The position numbers and the translations under genes were made by a program. Source: Nematostella vectensis (Eukaryota > Cnidaria > Anthozoa > Actiniaria > Edwardsiidae). Taken from it: a DNA stretch of 64,000 nt. The notes beneath the pieces are model-generated. The model worked only from the letters and a program-made list of their open reading frames with translations, ran no database searches and had not been told where the DNA came from. Location: positions 1,347,001-1,411,000 of the forward strand of contig NC_064042.1 in assembly GCF_932526225.1 (NCBI RefSeq). Direction: 5' to 3'. This document shows positions 20,601-32,800 of the stretch, in pieces (position 1 is the stretch's first letter; the number at the start of each line of letters is the position of its first letter).

Positions 20601-23600
20601 CTGGCATAGGTCTGCGAGATAAAAATATTTTGTTTGTTGTTTTTTTCCTCTCGAATTTCGGCAGTATTTAAGTGCTACCGAAAATGGTGCCAGCAACCTT
20701 GTTTCTTTCCTTAGTAGGGGGAGAGAAGTCATAAATGCTGTTAAGAAAACCCCCCTAAATCGTGTATTACACGTGGATTTGACAACAACAAGGCATCTTC
20801 TAAGTTTCAAGGCAATTTTATTGACATAATTTCACAAAAAAAAACGCTTTACTTGTCCCCTCTCAGAACAACCGAATTCCGAGCTATCAATCAATCAATC
20901 AATATATTTTATTTGGTACCCTTATACATGATTATATATCAGGTGTTTTTCCAAATAGTTAAGATAAAAAGGAGGTTGTCATTATCCGTGGTGTGCATTT
21001 ATTCTTTTAGGCATTCAAATCTTTTTCTTGTGCAGTCAAAAATATATTTTGCAGTTTCCCTGTTAATGATCTCGTTTCTTTGATCCATGGTAATAATAAA
21101 AAGGAAAGCTCTTTCAGATGTCATTGCATTTAAGTTGATATTAGTTTTGTCTTTGATAACACTATAGTATGCCTTTCTAATCGCGTTGTATGTAGGGCAT
21201 TTTACAAGAAAGTGTTCTTCGTTTTCTATTCCATTTTTGCAAATCGTGCACCTCCTCTCATTTGGGGGCACATATGGTTTGGCATGTCTACCTGTTTCGA
21301 TGGCCAAATTATGATTGCTTAGTCTTAATTTTGTGACGGCAATTCTGTGTTGTACATTATTAATTTGGGTAAGATATTTTTCAAGTTCGTAGACCACCTT
21401 GAAGGTCCTGAAAGTTCGCAATTTATTCTTTTGGCGTGGGTCTCTTCTACTATCATTGTGAATCTCACTTAGCCACACCTGTCGCTCGATATCTTCAAAG
21501 CGCATCTTTATTAAATTTATAGACGTGTTTGGGGCATCAAGCCATATATAGCCCAAGCCTGCTCGATCTAAAATGTTTTTCAGTTTGTGCACCCAAGTTA
21601 CCTTGCTGTTATTTTCTAAAGAATCTAGGAAAGCCAACACAGCAAGTTTACTGTGGTCAGAATTTATCATTTTTTGCCAATATTTTATTGCTCTACATTT
21701 GGCTTTTAAACGCATTGGAAATCTACCGACCTCGGATCTACATGCATTAGAACTGCAGTACCTGTTGACGCCTAGCAGCCAACGTATAAACCTTGTGTGT
21801 ACAGATTCTATGGGGTCTTTTTCTAGTTTGTCATTGCAGTTTGTTCCCCACACCTCGCTACTATATAATAGAATTGGGGTTACAAGGGTATCAAAGAGCC
21901 TAAGTGTTAGAGTTATTTTGTCTCTAAAGTGGTTTCCCATTTCTTTTCGAAGCTTATACAAAGCTTTTAGTCCGACCTTCTTTATTTCTTGCTTTGCTAG
22001 GCTGAAGTTCCCAAAGGTGCTAAAATGCACCCCAAGGTATTTATATAACTTGACAATGTCAACTTTACTGTTTCTGTATTTAAAGAGATAGTTGTTCATT
22101 GTTTTCCCAGAGTTATTAAATATCATTATCTTAGTTTTTTCTAGATTAACAGTGAGTTTTGCTTCATCACAAAATTCGCTTAGTTTGTCTAAATATTTTT
22201 GTAGCCCCGTGGCAGTCTTCGAGACGATTACCAAATCGTCGGCATAAAGTAAACAACTAATAGGTCGTGAATTGAGTTCGACATCGTTGCAATTTCTTAC
22301 TGTATTTAGTTCCTCGGACAAGCTGCTGAGGTAAAAATTGAATAGTGTCGGGGAAATCATACATCCCTGTTTCACTCCGTTGTAACACCTAAAGGCTGAC
22401 GTTAACAGATTTCTAATTTTGACTGAGGACTTATCATTTGTGTAAATTGATTTCAAAACTTCAAGAAATCGCCCTGTTACGCCTGAACGCTCTAGCTTAT
22501 CAAAAAGTTTGTGTCTTGGTACTCTGTCGAAAGCTTTACTGAAATCAACATAACACGTAAATAGGAAGTTTTGTTTCTTTTTTGGCTTTGCTTTAACGTA
22601 TTTGTCAATCAAAGATTTTAGGATGAAAATACTATCCACTGTTCCATGCTCTTTTCTGAAACCTCCCTGCTCAGGTTTGATTATTTTTCTTTCGACAAGG
22701 TAATTGTACAATCTGTTGTTCATTATGGATGTGAAAACTTTTCCTAGTGACGAGAGTAAGGTAATACCTCTAAAATTTTCCGGTTTACTAGGATCTCCTT
22801 TTTTCAGGATCGGTACTATCAGACCATAACTCCAGCTAGATGGGTATTCCCCACTATTCAAAATTTTATTAAACAAAATTTGTAATGGCTTTTTCAGAGT
22901 TTCTTCGCCGCACTTTAATACTTCGTTTAAAATATTATCAGCGCCGGGTGCTTTACCCGTTTTTAGACTTTTTATGGCGTTAGTTATTTCGAGTTCCGTG
23001 AATTCGTGATCCAATGGCCCTTGCCTATTGTTTATTCACGTTTTTTCTACTTCTTCCATTGTATTTTGTGATTCTATTGTCGCGTTTAATTGTTCGAAGT
23101 GCTGATGAAAAACAGCAGCTTCTTCGGGTCTAATTTGATGTGATTGTTTATGTGTATTGCTGTTGAAAATCCTATTTATTTGTTTCCAAGTGTTTTTAGA
23201 GTTTCTGAAATCGATACTGTTTACTATATTATTATAATGCGTATACTTTTTCCGCCTACAGAGTTTTTTAAAAGACTTCTTTTTTTCCCTCAAGACGGCT
23301 CCTAGCTCGCGTTGGTCAGGCTGCTTTGAAAGTAATTTGCCTAGTGAGCTACGAACAAGCAACCATTGCCTGCCCCCCCCCCCCCCCCCCCCCTCCTCTC
23401 GGATATACACTATAATTATTATGGCACTCAAAAAATTACTATATATAAAAAAGAAAACACTCCTACCAACTTTCGCAGCGACTGAAGAAGCTCGGGAACG
23501 CCAGGCACGATCCCAGCATGCACCCATAGAACACCTGCAAACAACAAGAAGATTACGATCAAACGTTCTTTTTCTCAGCAACTACGATTTTTATTACGTA

Positions 23601-23769
23601 ACCTTCTGCTATTACGGAAAAGCCATCAGAGAATGTACCAAGTACAATGAGCAATCGTAAGTTACGGAGAAAGTGCATATATTTGACACTTACCATCGCA
23701 GTCGAAAATAAAATTATCGAACGATTCGACAAAAGATCGAAGATTATTCTGGTGCAGTCTAACCGCCAT
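17617..23769 (-). CDS. PGP: Phosphoglycolate/glycerol-3-phosphate phosphatase (complete, 7 exons)
   Basis: HAD-superfamily phosphatase (PGP/PDXP type) that removes side-product phospho-metabolites such as 2-phosphoglycolate in the cytosol. Minus-strand exons: 23769-23694, 23534-23467, 19691-19458, 19356-19291, 19074-18827, 18086-18045 and 17815-17617. All borders are AG/GT and all phases close, giving 310 aa, the usual length. Start MAVRLHQNN. HAD motif I is FDCDGVLW (Asp23, Asp25), motif II FFVTNN (Thr56), motif III GKPA (Lys219), motif IV MVGDRLDTD (Asp244, Asp249). The cap-domain block GIPNIGYG and the VACGFDQFISVKKY block are also present. It could be the paralogue PDXP, but the MVGDRLDTD..CGTKALLVLSG tail fits PGP. 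Introns carry a retrotransposon (intron 2) and a minisatellite (intron 5). Confidence 0.95.
18270..18325 (-). mobile_element. Half copy of palindromic MITE family A
   Basis: CAGGTAGCCCAGGCAATG, then a diverged GTTCATAGCTTGGAATCGGC, matches one arm of the palindromic element at 20228-20448. The 19-bp array starts immediately to the right. Confidence 0.6.
18334..18753 (-). repeat. 19-bp minisatellite in PGP intron 5
   Basis: About 22 nearly identical copies of a 19-bp unit containing GAGGTAAAACAAGTGGATT (plus strand). Rare variants are ACGAG and GGGG. It lies between the exons at 18086-18045 and 19074-18827, ending about 75 bp from the latter's donor. It is open in three minus-strand frames only because 19-bp repeats cycle frames without stops. 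Confidence 0.95.
19912..20059 (+). mobile_element. MITE family B, copy 2
   Basis: GGGGTGGATCTAGCTT at the left, CTCAGTGACAAAGGGG and CATATGGCTTTCTGGCAG inside, CCCCTAGATCTGCTTCTG at the right. Nearly full length and inside PGP intron 2. Confidence 0.7.
20228..20448. mobile_element. Palindromic MITE family A (full copy)
   Basis: Two arms of about 90 bp are inverted copies: AGGTAGCCCAGGCAATGG..TTCGTAGCTCGGAATTCGGC on the left, and the complement ending CCATTGCCTGGGCTACCT on the right, around an AT-rich centre. It would form a long hairpin. A poly-C run sits just left (20203-20219). Related arms lie at 18270 and 20805. Confidence 0.8.
20805..20886 (+). mobile_element. MITE family A copy split by a retrotransposon (left half)
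   Basis: Homologous to the right arm of the palindromic element (CAATTTTATTGACA.AATTTCAC, CTCTCAGAACA.CC.AATTCC). It stops at GAGCTA, then resumes at 23346 with GAGCTACGAACAAGCAACC after the retrotransposon. Confidence 0.8.
20887..23345 (-). mobile_element. 5'-truncated, nearly intact non-LTR retrotransposon
   Basis: 2459-bp insertion in PGP intron 2, transcribed opposite to the window. A 671-codon open frame (23014-20999) holds a full reverse transcriptase: KAPGADNILNEVLK, FRGITLLSSLGKV, TCYVDFSKAFDRVP, GVKQGCMISPTLFN and the catalytic LLYADDLVIVS, then a C-terminal Cys/His motif (RCTICKNGIENEEHFLVKC). Upstream sequence to 23345 encodes the linker before the RT in the same frame, broken by one TGA at 23036-23038. 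The endonuclease is missing, so it is 5'-truncated. The 3' end is a (TTGA)n tail, and the 6-bp duplication GAGCTA flanks it (20881-20886, 23346-23351). One stop and intact flanks imply a recent insertion. Clade uncertain. Confidence 0.93.
23373..23392 (+). repeat. Poly-C tract
   Basis: About 19 C immediately after CCATTGCCTG, the end of MITE family A. The full copy at 20228 has a similar C-run beside its other end. Length uncertain in assembly. Confidence 0.8.
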
Positions 23770-24790
23770 TTTTGTTTTGCCGCTGTACAATGCAGGCTCA
23801 TTACACAGGGAGCCAACATTTCTCGGGCTTATGCATGCCCACAGAAACTACCGCAATTGTTGTTCCTGAGCGCCTTGACCAAGAATAAAATACGGATAAG
23901 ATACTCCCCATAATAAGCGCCTCGTCTCGTGTCGCGCTCAACGACTTGACTTTTTAAAGTCATTAAAATGATGTAAGAACGTCAAAAAAGGAAGTAACAA
24001 AACTGGCCGTACAACTCACACAGCATTTTATTATATTATGGAATGCTTGTTCTGTTCAGCTTATTGGAGGATTTTGAGTCCTTGGACTTAAAAAGGCATA
24101 ATTTAGCTAAAGATAAAACGATGTTTGAAATACGCACCTCCACCATATAAGTGCCTCGCCTAGGACATGAACAATTTCCGAGGCGTTAATTCGAGCAGTA
24201 ACGGTAATACTGAGTCATCCGCTCAGTAATAGGGAGGCCAATAACCACGTTCCTAGCCATGTCTTTTAAAAATACTTACGCTACGCACAGCTTGCTGTGT
24301 AGTGAAAAATATTGAGGTCTATTTGGCCACCTCAGGAGGCTCCCTATGCTCAGAATATCGCGCAAATGTCCATAGATATCAATCAGCCCCGCCCATCCCT
24401 TCTTGTTCAACCGGTTCTCAATTGTATTGCTTTTGCTCTCGACTGGTTCTTACATCTGAACTAAAAAAGGCGGACTGTCGGAAAGGTTTAGTGTACATGT
24501 TGGACAATGAGATTATTTAGAACGGTTGGTATTCAACAACAATGGAAACACGCAATGACAAAAAACTCCCTTTAATAGTTCTTCAAGATAATATACACGA
24601 ATTCCAACACCATAATATTGTAGTATAAGTTTTCCAAAACAAGCCCTGACTTCCAAACCCAGAAATTTATCTCGTCAAATGAGTCGAGAAGAGGGAGCCC
24701 CTGACATGCCCTTTGAAGAAAATGCATTAAACACACTCTTGAGGCAACTAGACAGTAATCTGCAGTTCGCTAGCATAGGCATTGGTATCG
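23770..24790. other. Intergenic, upstream of PGP
   Basis: Contains the presumed PGP promoter. No coding exon recognised. Confidence 0.3.
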
Positions 24791-24792
24791 CA

Positions 24793-25364
24793 TTAGTCAG
24801 TAGCATATAGCCAGGGGAGTACCCCTATGACAGGGGGAAGGTCCAACGTACTAGTCAGTAGCATATAGCCAGGAGGAGTACTTGGATGGCAGGGGGAGGT
24901 CCAACGTACTAGTTAGTAGCATATAGCCAGGAGGAGTACTTGGATGGCAGGGGGAAGGTCCAATGTACTAGTCAGTAGCATATGGCCAGGGGAGTACTTG
25001 GATGGCAGGGGAAGGTCCAACGTACTAGTTAGTAGCATATGGCCAGGGGAGTACTTGGATGGCAGGGGGAAGGTCCAACGTACTAGTTAGTAGCATATGG
25101 CCAGGGGAGTACTTGGATGGCAGGGGGAAGGTCCAACGTACTAGTTAGTAGCATATAGCCAGGGGAGTACTTGGATGTCAGGGGGAAGGTCCAACATATC
25201 AGTTAGTAGCATATGGCCAGAGAAGTACTTGGATGGCAGGGGGAAGGTCCAATGTACTAGTCAGTAGCATATGGCCAGGGGAGTACTTGGATGGCAGGGG
25301 GAAGGTCCAACGCACTAGTTAGTAGCATATAGCCAGGGGAGTACTTGGATGGCAGGGGGAGGGT
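24793..25364 (+). repeat. 58-bp minisatellite
   Basis: About ten copies of a 58-bp unit (TACTAGTTAGTAGCATATGG, CCAGGGGAGTACTTGGATGG, then CAGGGGGAAGGTCCAACG), with small indels in the G-run and AGCC/GGCC variants. It lies between PGP and SLC1 and has no evident coding content. Confidence 0.93.
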
Positions 25365-25617
25365 CTTCGGGCATAGAATTCGAGGTCGGGTCATTTTGGG
25401 TGGTAAAATTTTGTTCGTTTTTTTGTATTAGATTTCGAGTGTGTCAGATCCCGCCTCATGTTTAAAGAACCCTCGTCAGCCACACCTTTGTTATTGCATT
25501 TATCCGATTAAAAAACAAATCCTTTAAAAAAAAATCGAAATATCCATCTACAAAAAAAAGTTCCATACGTTTTTTAACAATTGCAATCGGATAATCGTTA
25601 TTCTAACTAACAAATTA

Positions 25618-25685
25618 GCTGATGGAAATGGATTCTTTTTCGTATTTGCTGGATGACAAAATGGCAGCTGAGAGAGCTCCTTTAA
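25618..25685 (-). repeat. Dispersed short repeat, copy 3
   Basis: GCTGATGGAAATGGATTC followed by GATGACAAAATGGCAGCTGA matches, reversed, the blocks at 196-300. Confidence 0.45.
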
Positions 25686-25896
25686 AGCTGGGTAACCAGG
25701 CTACATCTATACTACTTATGCCTTGAATCGCCTACATCCCTATGTATCTACATCATGCAAATGGCTCTTTCATTAAATAAAAGGAGTAATAGTCCGCACA
25801 AAAGTCTTATTAGTTTAAATAATTATTAAATGGCAGCCCAAGTAAAATAGTGCTTTGTCGCAACGCCGTGCATATACTACAATAGTAGGCAGTGAA

Positions 25897-26151
25897 TGTG
25901 TAGTTCCAGAAAATATCCATACACCATCCATACACCTCCACCCCTCCATTGAGGGGATTGGAAATTCCAGGGGGGTGGAGGGTTCAAACGCCCAGGAATT
26001 TCCAGAGGGAAGGGGGGGGGGGTCAAATGCCCTTTATCCTCAACAGTTACTGTGCTTATTTTTTTCCAGGGGGTTGGAAATTCAAGAGGGGTGGGGGGTC
26101 ATACCTCCGACCCCGTCAATAGGGGGTATGGATATTTTCTGGAACTACACA
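25897..26151. mobile_element. MITE with 27-bp terminal inverted repeats
   Basis: Left TGTGTAGTTCCAGAAAATAT continuing CCATAC; right GTATGGATATTTTCTGGAAC continuing TACACA. The termini are perfect inverted repeats. The interior has two G-rich blocks around TTCCAGGGGG and no coding capacity. A target-site duplication is not obvious. Confidence 0.85.
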
Positions 26152-26644
26152 ATGCCAAATTAAATAGATACCTAAAAATTTTGAGTTCACACGGAGTACT
26201 GAGTAGACTGAGTAGGACAGAAGTAAAAGCCCAGATAAAGAGAAACTATACACCTATATGAAACTAAGAAACTATACACCTTATATGCTCCACTATAAAG
26301 TTAAAATACTACTGCATTCTCGTCAACACCAGCACCATTGAATAGGGAAGGCTTTTTCACAAGCCGAAACATGTGTACACGTTTTCACAATAAAATTCCT
26401 CTAAATAAGCCTGCGATGGTTATAGTATTGCTGTAAAACTAACGTAGCTTACTGAGAGTAAAAAGTCATAAAATATCTGCCTTTCCTCATTTGCTAGAAA
26501 GTTAATTAACTTCCATCAGCCAAAATCTAAAGCAACTTTCAAAATAAAAGTAGTTGATAATACTTTTAAGCTTTCAAACGTGCGATAATAAAAATATAAA
26601 CTTCCATTAACTATCATGTTCATCCGAGACTTTCAACTGTCCTT

Positions 26645-26735
26645 ACTAGTCTCCTCGCATCCGTTCTGGACTAGTCACGCTTGGAGCTCAAGCGCGCCTA
26701 GTGTGACGAGTCCAGAGCGGCTGCGAGGGAGAAAC
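26645..26735. repeat. ~90-bp imperfect hairpin
   Basis: CTCCTCGCATCCGTTCTGGA and TCCAGAGCGGCTGCGAGGGA are near-complementary, with AGTCAC/GTGACGAG inside. It lies just downstream of the SLC1 stop on its strand, so it could be in the 3' UTR. MITE or structured RNA cannot be told apart. Confidence 0.55.
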
Positions 26736-26871
26736 TGTCCTACTAACCCCTAAGATATTTTCCTAGAAAAAAAAAAAACAGCTATTCTACAGTCTGTATA
26801 GAGTTCAAATTTCATGCACCCTTGTGGTCTCCCTGTGGAGCTAGTACCCAGGCTTCTGTGCTATGGTTGTC

Positions 26872-29800
26872 TCACACGGCATGCGCGGAGTCGGTGCCAT
26901 GCGGCGTGTAGCGCTCTGCTAGCTCCAGCGTTTGGCCATTCTCTTGAGCCACATGGTCCATCAGCATCAGATCGTCACGTGACAAGTGCTCGACCACGCC
27001 TGCGCCGTATGCATCACCCGTGATGTTCACCATGGTACGGAACCGGTCACTGGAGGGAAGACATGGCGGGGTGTTTAAAGACATGGTTTAAAGAATTTCG
27101 ATCATCCACTCCTTTGTTACTTTTTAACATTGAAAATACAGCGGTTTATTCGCAAGAAAACTTCAAAATAACAATCTAAGAATGAAGTCTGATATGTTAT
27201 TGACGATATTTGATTGAAAATATCTTGGTTACTTGCTTAAATTAGACGATGGAAATGGACGCTTTGTGTGACTCGTCATTAAGCGGGAGCATAAAATGGC
27301 GACGTGATTAGCCTTAGCCCCAGTCAGCCAAATCTTTGTTATTATTTTTATTCAATATTGAAAGAAAAATAGATAGAAATAACAATGAAAACAAAGTTTT
27401 ATATTCTATTTTTTTAAATACCGTAATAGCTCGCGAAAACAGCCGATGGAGATGGATTCTGTAGAGGCTAATCACAATACTAATCATTTTTTAGATGCGA
27501 AATGCATCAAGATAAATTGTCACGAAAGTCTTAGCCTTTTCACTAACTTACATGAACCAGTCGACGGACCAAATAAGGGCAATATCATCTGTCGGGAGGC
27601 CCACAGCCTGAAGCACGATCAGCATGGTAACCAGGCCTGCCGAAGGGATACCGGCTGCTCCAATAGCTGCCGCTGTCGCCGTGAGCCTGCGAATAGAGAA
27701 TGTCATTGTCACGTGAGGGCACATTCAAAGTAGCACTATATGATAGTCACGTAACCAATAACGACAATGACGATTGTGCTATGTGGTAATAACGCCTTCG
27801 AAGCGTAATAACGACACCGACAATAAAAGACAATTACACCAATGACACGTGACTCAATAAAGACAGTAACACGGGAGAATCACTAATAAATAACGACGAA
27901 GAAGCACGTGTGTAAAAGTGACCAATGCAAGACAAGCATCCCAATCACGTAACAATGACGTAACCATAACGTAAAAATGACGCAAGTAATACGTGACGTA
28001 ACTGATACATGACAATGACGTAAGCAATATGTAGAAATGACGCAAGTAATACGTTACGTGACCGATACATGACAGGTACAGCGCTATAACCCAATTCTTA
28101 CACACAGTGGTGACGGTATTGCCTTATAACCCTAACCCTTACACAGTGGTGACGGTCTCGCCTTATAACTCTAACCCTTACACAGTGGTGACGGTCTCGC
28201 CTTATAACCCTAACCCTTACACAGTGGTGACGGTCTCGCCTTATAACCCTAACCCTTACACAGTGGTGACGGTCTCGCCTTATAACCCTAACCCAATTCT
28301 TACACACAGTGGTGACGATCTCACCTTATCACCCTAACCCTTACACAGTGGTGACGGTCTCACCTTATAACCCTAACCCTTACACAGTGGTGACGGTCTC
28401 GCCTTATAACCCTAACCCTTACCCAGTGGTGACGGTCTCGCCTTATAACCCTAACCCTTACACAGTGGTGACGGTCTCGCCTTATAACCCTAACCCTTAC
28501 ACAGTGGTGACGATCTCGCCCGGTCCAAGCTCAATGCCGTTCATCTGAGCGATCCACAAGCAGCAGACCCCTTCGTACAAGGCCGTGCCGTCCATGTTGA
28601 CAGTGGCGCCGAGCGGAAGGACGAACCGAACGATGCGCTTGTCCACGTGGTTCTCCTCCTCACAGCATCGGATGGTGGTCGGCAGGGTGGCCGAGCTAGG
28701 AGACAGCATGAAATAGGTCAATAAGTCTCACTAATAAACACATTTATGAGCTGGGTTTCTATGTCAAAAACACGCAACAGAGTCTGTTATCAGATGTCAA
28801 ACATAGAAGCTTTACCACATGCTTAGCTTCTTTCCATGTTAACACCTCGCCAACGCAGACCAACTAGTTGCTTGCACTATTAGGAGCCTCTGAATAGCCT
28901 AATCATATTCGATTGCGCTCGTCATATACAAGAAACGCTCGTTTAATTATTTTTTCACATGTTTTCATTTTTGACAATGCATGCTACGGCAATTATATAT
29001 TTTACTAATCATAATATTCTATAAATTCCAGAATCTTCAGCTATCCTGATAACGGCCTTTGACAAAAGCGAAAATCCACCGGAAGTGAATATCAACGGAA
29101 GTACCTCGAGTCAGTCCCGAAGGCTGTGACGAGAGCATCCACCAAATTGAACATGTACTTGAAAGGGTTACGGCGAGTGCATATGAAGTAGACGAGCGGT
29201 AGAATCACCAACCCGTGGATAAGTAGCGCGGCGAGGGATGTCCCGATAAACATCCCGAGGGCCTTGAACGCCGAGGGAATGTCACCCATCTGAACGAGGT
29301 TCTTGGCGATTAGACTGCAGATGCCGATAGGAGAGAGCCTGGGGAAAAAGTACAGGGTGTGTTGACATGCGCACTGCGCTAAAGGAGAGACTCAGCCTCA
29401 TTTGTTTTGTTTTCTTTTTTAATTATCATCATGCAATCAACTGTGTGATGACGTCATTCAGTGTCACGACCCTCACTCCCCTCTGCAAACCCTACGTGTC
29501 AGCCTACCACATAACAATAGTAATTATATGCATGATAACATCATTCAGAGTCACGCCCATACCCCTCCCCTCCCCCAAAAAACATTACTGCGTGCTCACT
29601 TACCACACTACGATGGTAATCATCTGCATGATGAGTGATGACCTAAATCAGAGACACGGCCCTCCCTCCCCTCCCCTAAAAACACGTGCTCGCTTACCAC
29701 ATGACAATGGTAATCATCTGTATGACCTCATTCAGAGACACGCCCCTCCCTCCATTCCCCTCCCCTAAAAACACGTGTTCGCTTACCATATGACTATGGT

Positions 29801-32800
29801 AATCATCTGCATGATGACTTCATTCAGAGACACGCCCCTCCCCAACAAACCCTTGCTACGTGCTCGCTTACCACATGACGATGGTAATCATCTGCATGAT
29901 GACCTCATTCAGAGTCTCGAAGAATGACTTGAGTGGAGCCCCTCGCTCGCCCATGCGCCCCAGCACGATCCCGAACACGATGGAGAACATGACGATGCCG
30001 AGCACGTTGAGTCCCCACGTGCGGGAGTACCCATCAGGTATGGTCTCGGAGGGGCCGTAGATGGTGTTCCGTAGGGTGGTAATGTTATGGGTGCCGTTAC
30101 TGAAGATGGGAGTAGTGTAGGTTTTATTCTTACTCATATCCACCGTGACATTATAGTACGTGTATTTCCCAGGTCCGGACTTGTATTTGGTGGTTTTCTA
30201 GGGAGAGAGGAAGTTTATTTATTGGTACAGGCAGAGAAAAGGCAGAGTGGGAGTAAGTGCAACCTTCTCATGGGAACCTTAGTCGCAGAGCATCGCTTTG
30301 TAGAACCTCTCACCACTTGCTTCCGGGTTTGACTGCCAGTTCCGACATGAGTTTAATTAGTTTGTTCTCGCCTTTGCTACGAGGGGTTTTCTCCGGGCTC
30401 TCAGGTTTTTCTCCCTCCACAAAAAAAACGATAATTTCGATCTAAGCTGTGTTCAGACATGAGTTTAGTGTAAGGTATGTATGCATCTAACTCAACCACG
30501 CTGTACATCTTTGCATTCCTTATTCGGTATTCCATCTGCAAGGAGAGTGATAGGCCGCTTTTTTTTGTCTTAAGATAACTGAAAGCACTTAGGACCTTAT
30601 CGTCGCTGTGTTATTAAAAATACATTTATTTAAGAAGCTATCTTAATTTGTATTTTCCGATATCTTTATAAAAGCACTTTATGGAGATATACATGATGCT
30701 TTGGATTATCTACCTGCATAAAGGTGGCCTCGACGATGTTGTTAGGGAATAGCGATCTGCCAAATAGAAAGCAAATAAATCCATCATTTACCAAACCATA
30801 ATTGACCGGGCGTGGTTTAAACCCTGGTACTGCTTGGATCATATGCAGTATTAAAGCTGCATTGTCACCAGTTTACTTCCGGTCGATGACGTAACAATTT
30901 CCGATGATTTTTAACGGAAAACGCGAAAAATATTTAAAAAAAATTGAAAGCAGTGTGTTTATTGGAAGTTTCGTTTAGGATGTGATTGATAATTTACAGC
31001 GGATGGCCTGTTTAATATATCGGATTTAAATAGATTCTTTTGCCTTTTAACGGTTGAGGTTTCTGTCGGACCTCCGGAAGTAAACTGGTGATAATGCGGC
31101 TTTAATGCGCTGTGTTTTTCGCGTTTTTTCTTCTTCTTCACTTGCACATACGCAAAGTTGCTATACGGAATAGAAACACGCGAAAGGCCTTTGTTCCGTT
31201 GTTTCGAGTTTTCGTAGCCTGAGTATCAGCTGAATGTACCTTTCTTCAAATAAAAAATGAAAAATAAAATTACACTCTTTTTCTTCCAGGTATATCCTTT
31301 ATATATAGGCCTTTTTCTTGTGTATACGCCCCCCCCCCTCCAGATATTTCCCTTCCTATATCAAACATATTCCCCAGGGATACGTATTGTACGTACTTGG
31401 CCTTTTATGGGCATTATGATGCCCATTCCCGCTCCCGGATCTAAAGAAAACATGGTGAAAAATGCTGATTCATGTCAATTAAGACTTGAGGCAAAAATTT
31501 GTCACGAAAAACTTGATCGCTTGGTCAAATCTTTGCGTGTTTGAAGGTCACCCAAATATTGATATGGTAGGAATAAGAATGGTGACAGCGAATGCGCGCT
31601 TTACTAGTGGGAAACGCACGCGAGCGACTGGGAATAAGTCGAGTTTGTCACGTTGTCTCGCAATGCCACGCCGACGCTTCGCGTTCTTCTCCTACGCTCC
31701 GCATACCCTAGTAACGCTTGTCAAAAACAAATACAACCGTGGGTGTTAACTTATTGCGGTGAGTTACAAAAGGCTACATGAAGCCGCTATTTGTATTATC
31801 GATGGCAGTAAAGTGCGTCGATTGTCCAAAAACAACTTGAATGAAATTGTTTTTTGGGAGACCACGTGATCGTGATGTCAAGAGACTTCTCAACGAAAGA
31901 GAAATATTATTTAGTATTACAGTAATAAGTGATCATTTCTTTCCTATTCCTGTAAGGAAAGGGCCCTATATTTACGCATGTGGCAATTTAGAAAGTCCGA
32001 AATTAAATTCAAATTTAATAATTGAATTGCCATTCCAAAAAAGTTAGTACTTTCAGATCAAACTTGTATAATAGATAAAATCAGGACAAGCTAGATAACG
32101 GCGAATCAAGAAGAAAGATAAAAAACTCTAATGTGAACAAAAACGATTTCGCTTGTTTAGGATATTTCTAAAGCCAACGAACCGTCAAATAAAAAAATAA
32201 TGTGGTTGCTCCTGCTATTGCAAAAACAAAGTAATAATAATAACAAAGAGCACATCTTGACATCTAATTCCTGGGTCTAACTTTACGGCTACATATCCTT
32301 CAGCAAAATGAAAGTGTCGATGCTGTGAACCACACCAAAAGAATGAACCCAAAACACCATAAAAATAGTTGGGTGTATTTCGGAAAGTCCAAATTATTCC
32401 ATCTAATTTAGAGGAAAATAAACAAGACCAAAATTTGATCATAATAACGCCGGGGTGTAGAAAAACTAGAAACCCCGTTGCTTTGAAAGTAATGATCTAC
32501 CAACGCAGTGTCCACATAATCCACTTCATGAGAAAACATACTTAGCAGGACGCAAAAGCAACCGCAGGTGACTAGGGTTTAATGGAAAAACCGGAAATTA
32601 TAAACTTCTTAGAACTTCGTTGATGTGAAAAAAGGTGAAGAAAAAGAGTTTAGGAAAGAAAAATGTTTTCGAAATAGGGTTAAGATACTATTCTGATGTG
32701 ACCTTCGTGAGGAGGGAGATATAATGATTTTTTGGTGACATTGTGCAAGCACATAAAAGGAAATTTACCTAATAGAAATATCTCACAACACTAGTTGAAT

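Noticed and set aside
23036-23581. 181-codon minus-strand frame as a separate gene
   Set aside because: Its start overlaps PGP exon 2 in another frame; its end is the linker region of the retrotransposon.
28098-28548. CRISPR-like regular repeats
   Set aside because: Head-to-tail units without unique spacers in a eukaryotic intron; no cas genes.
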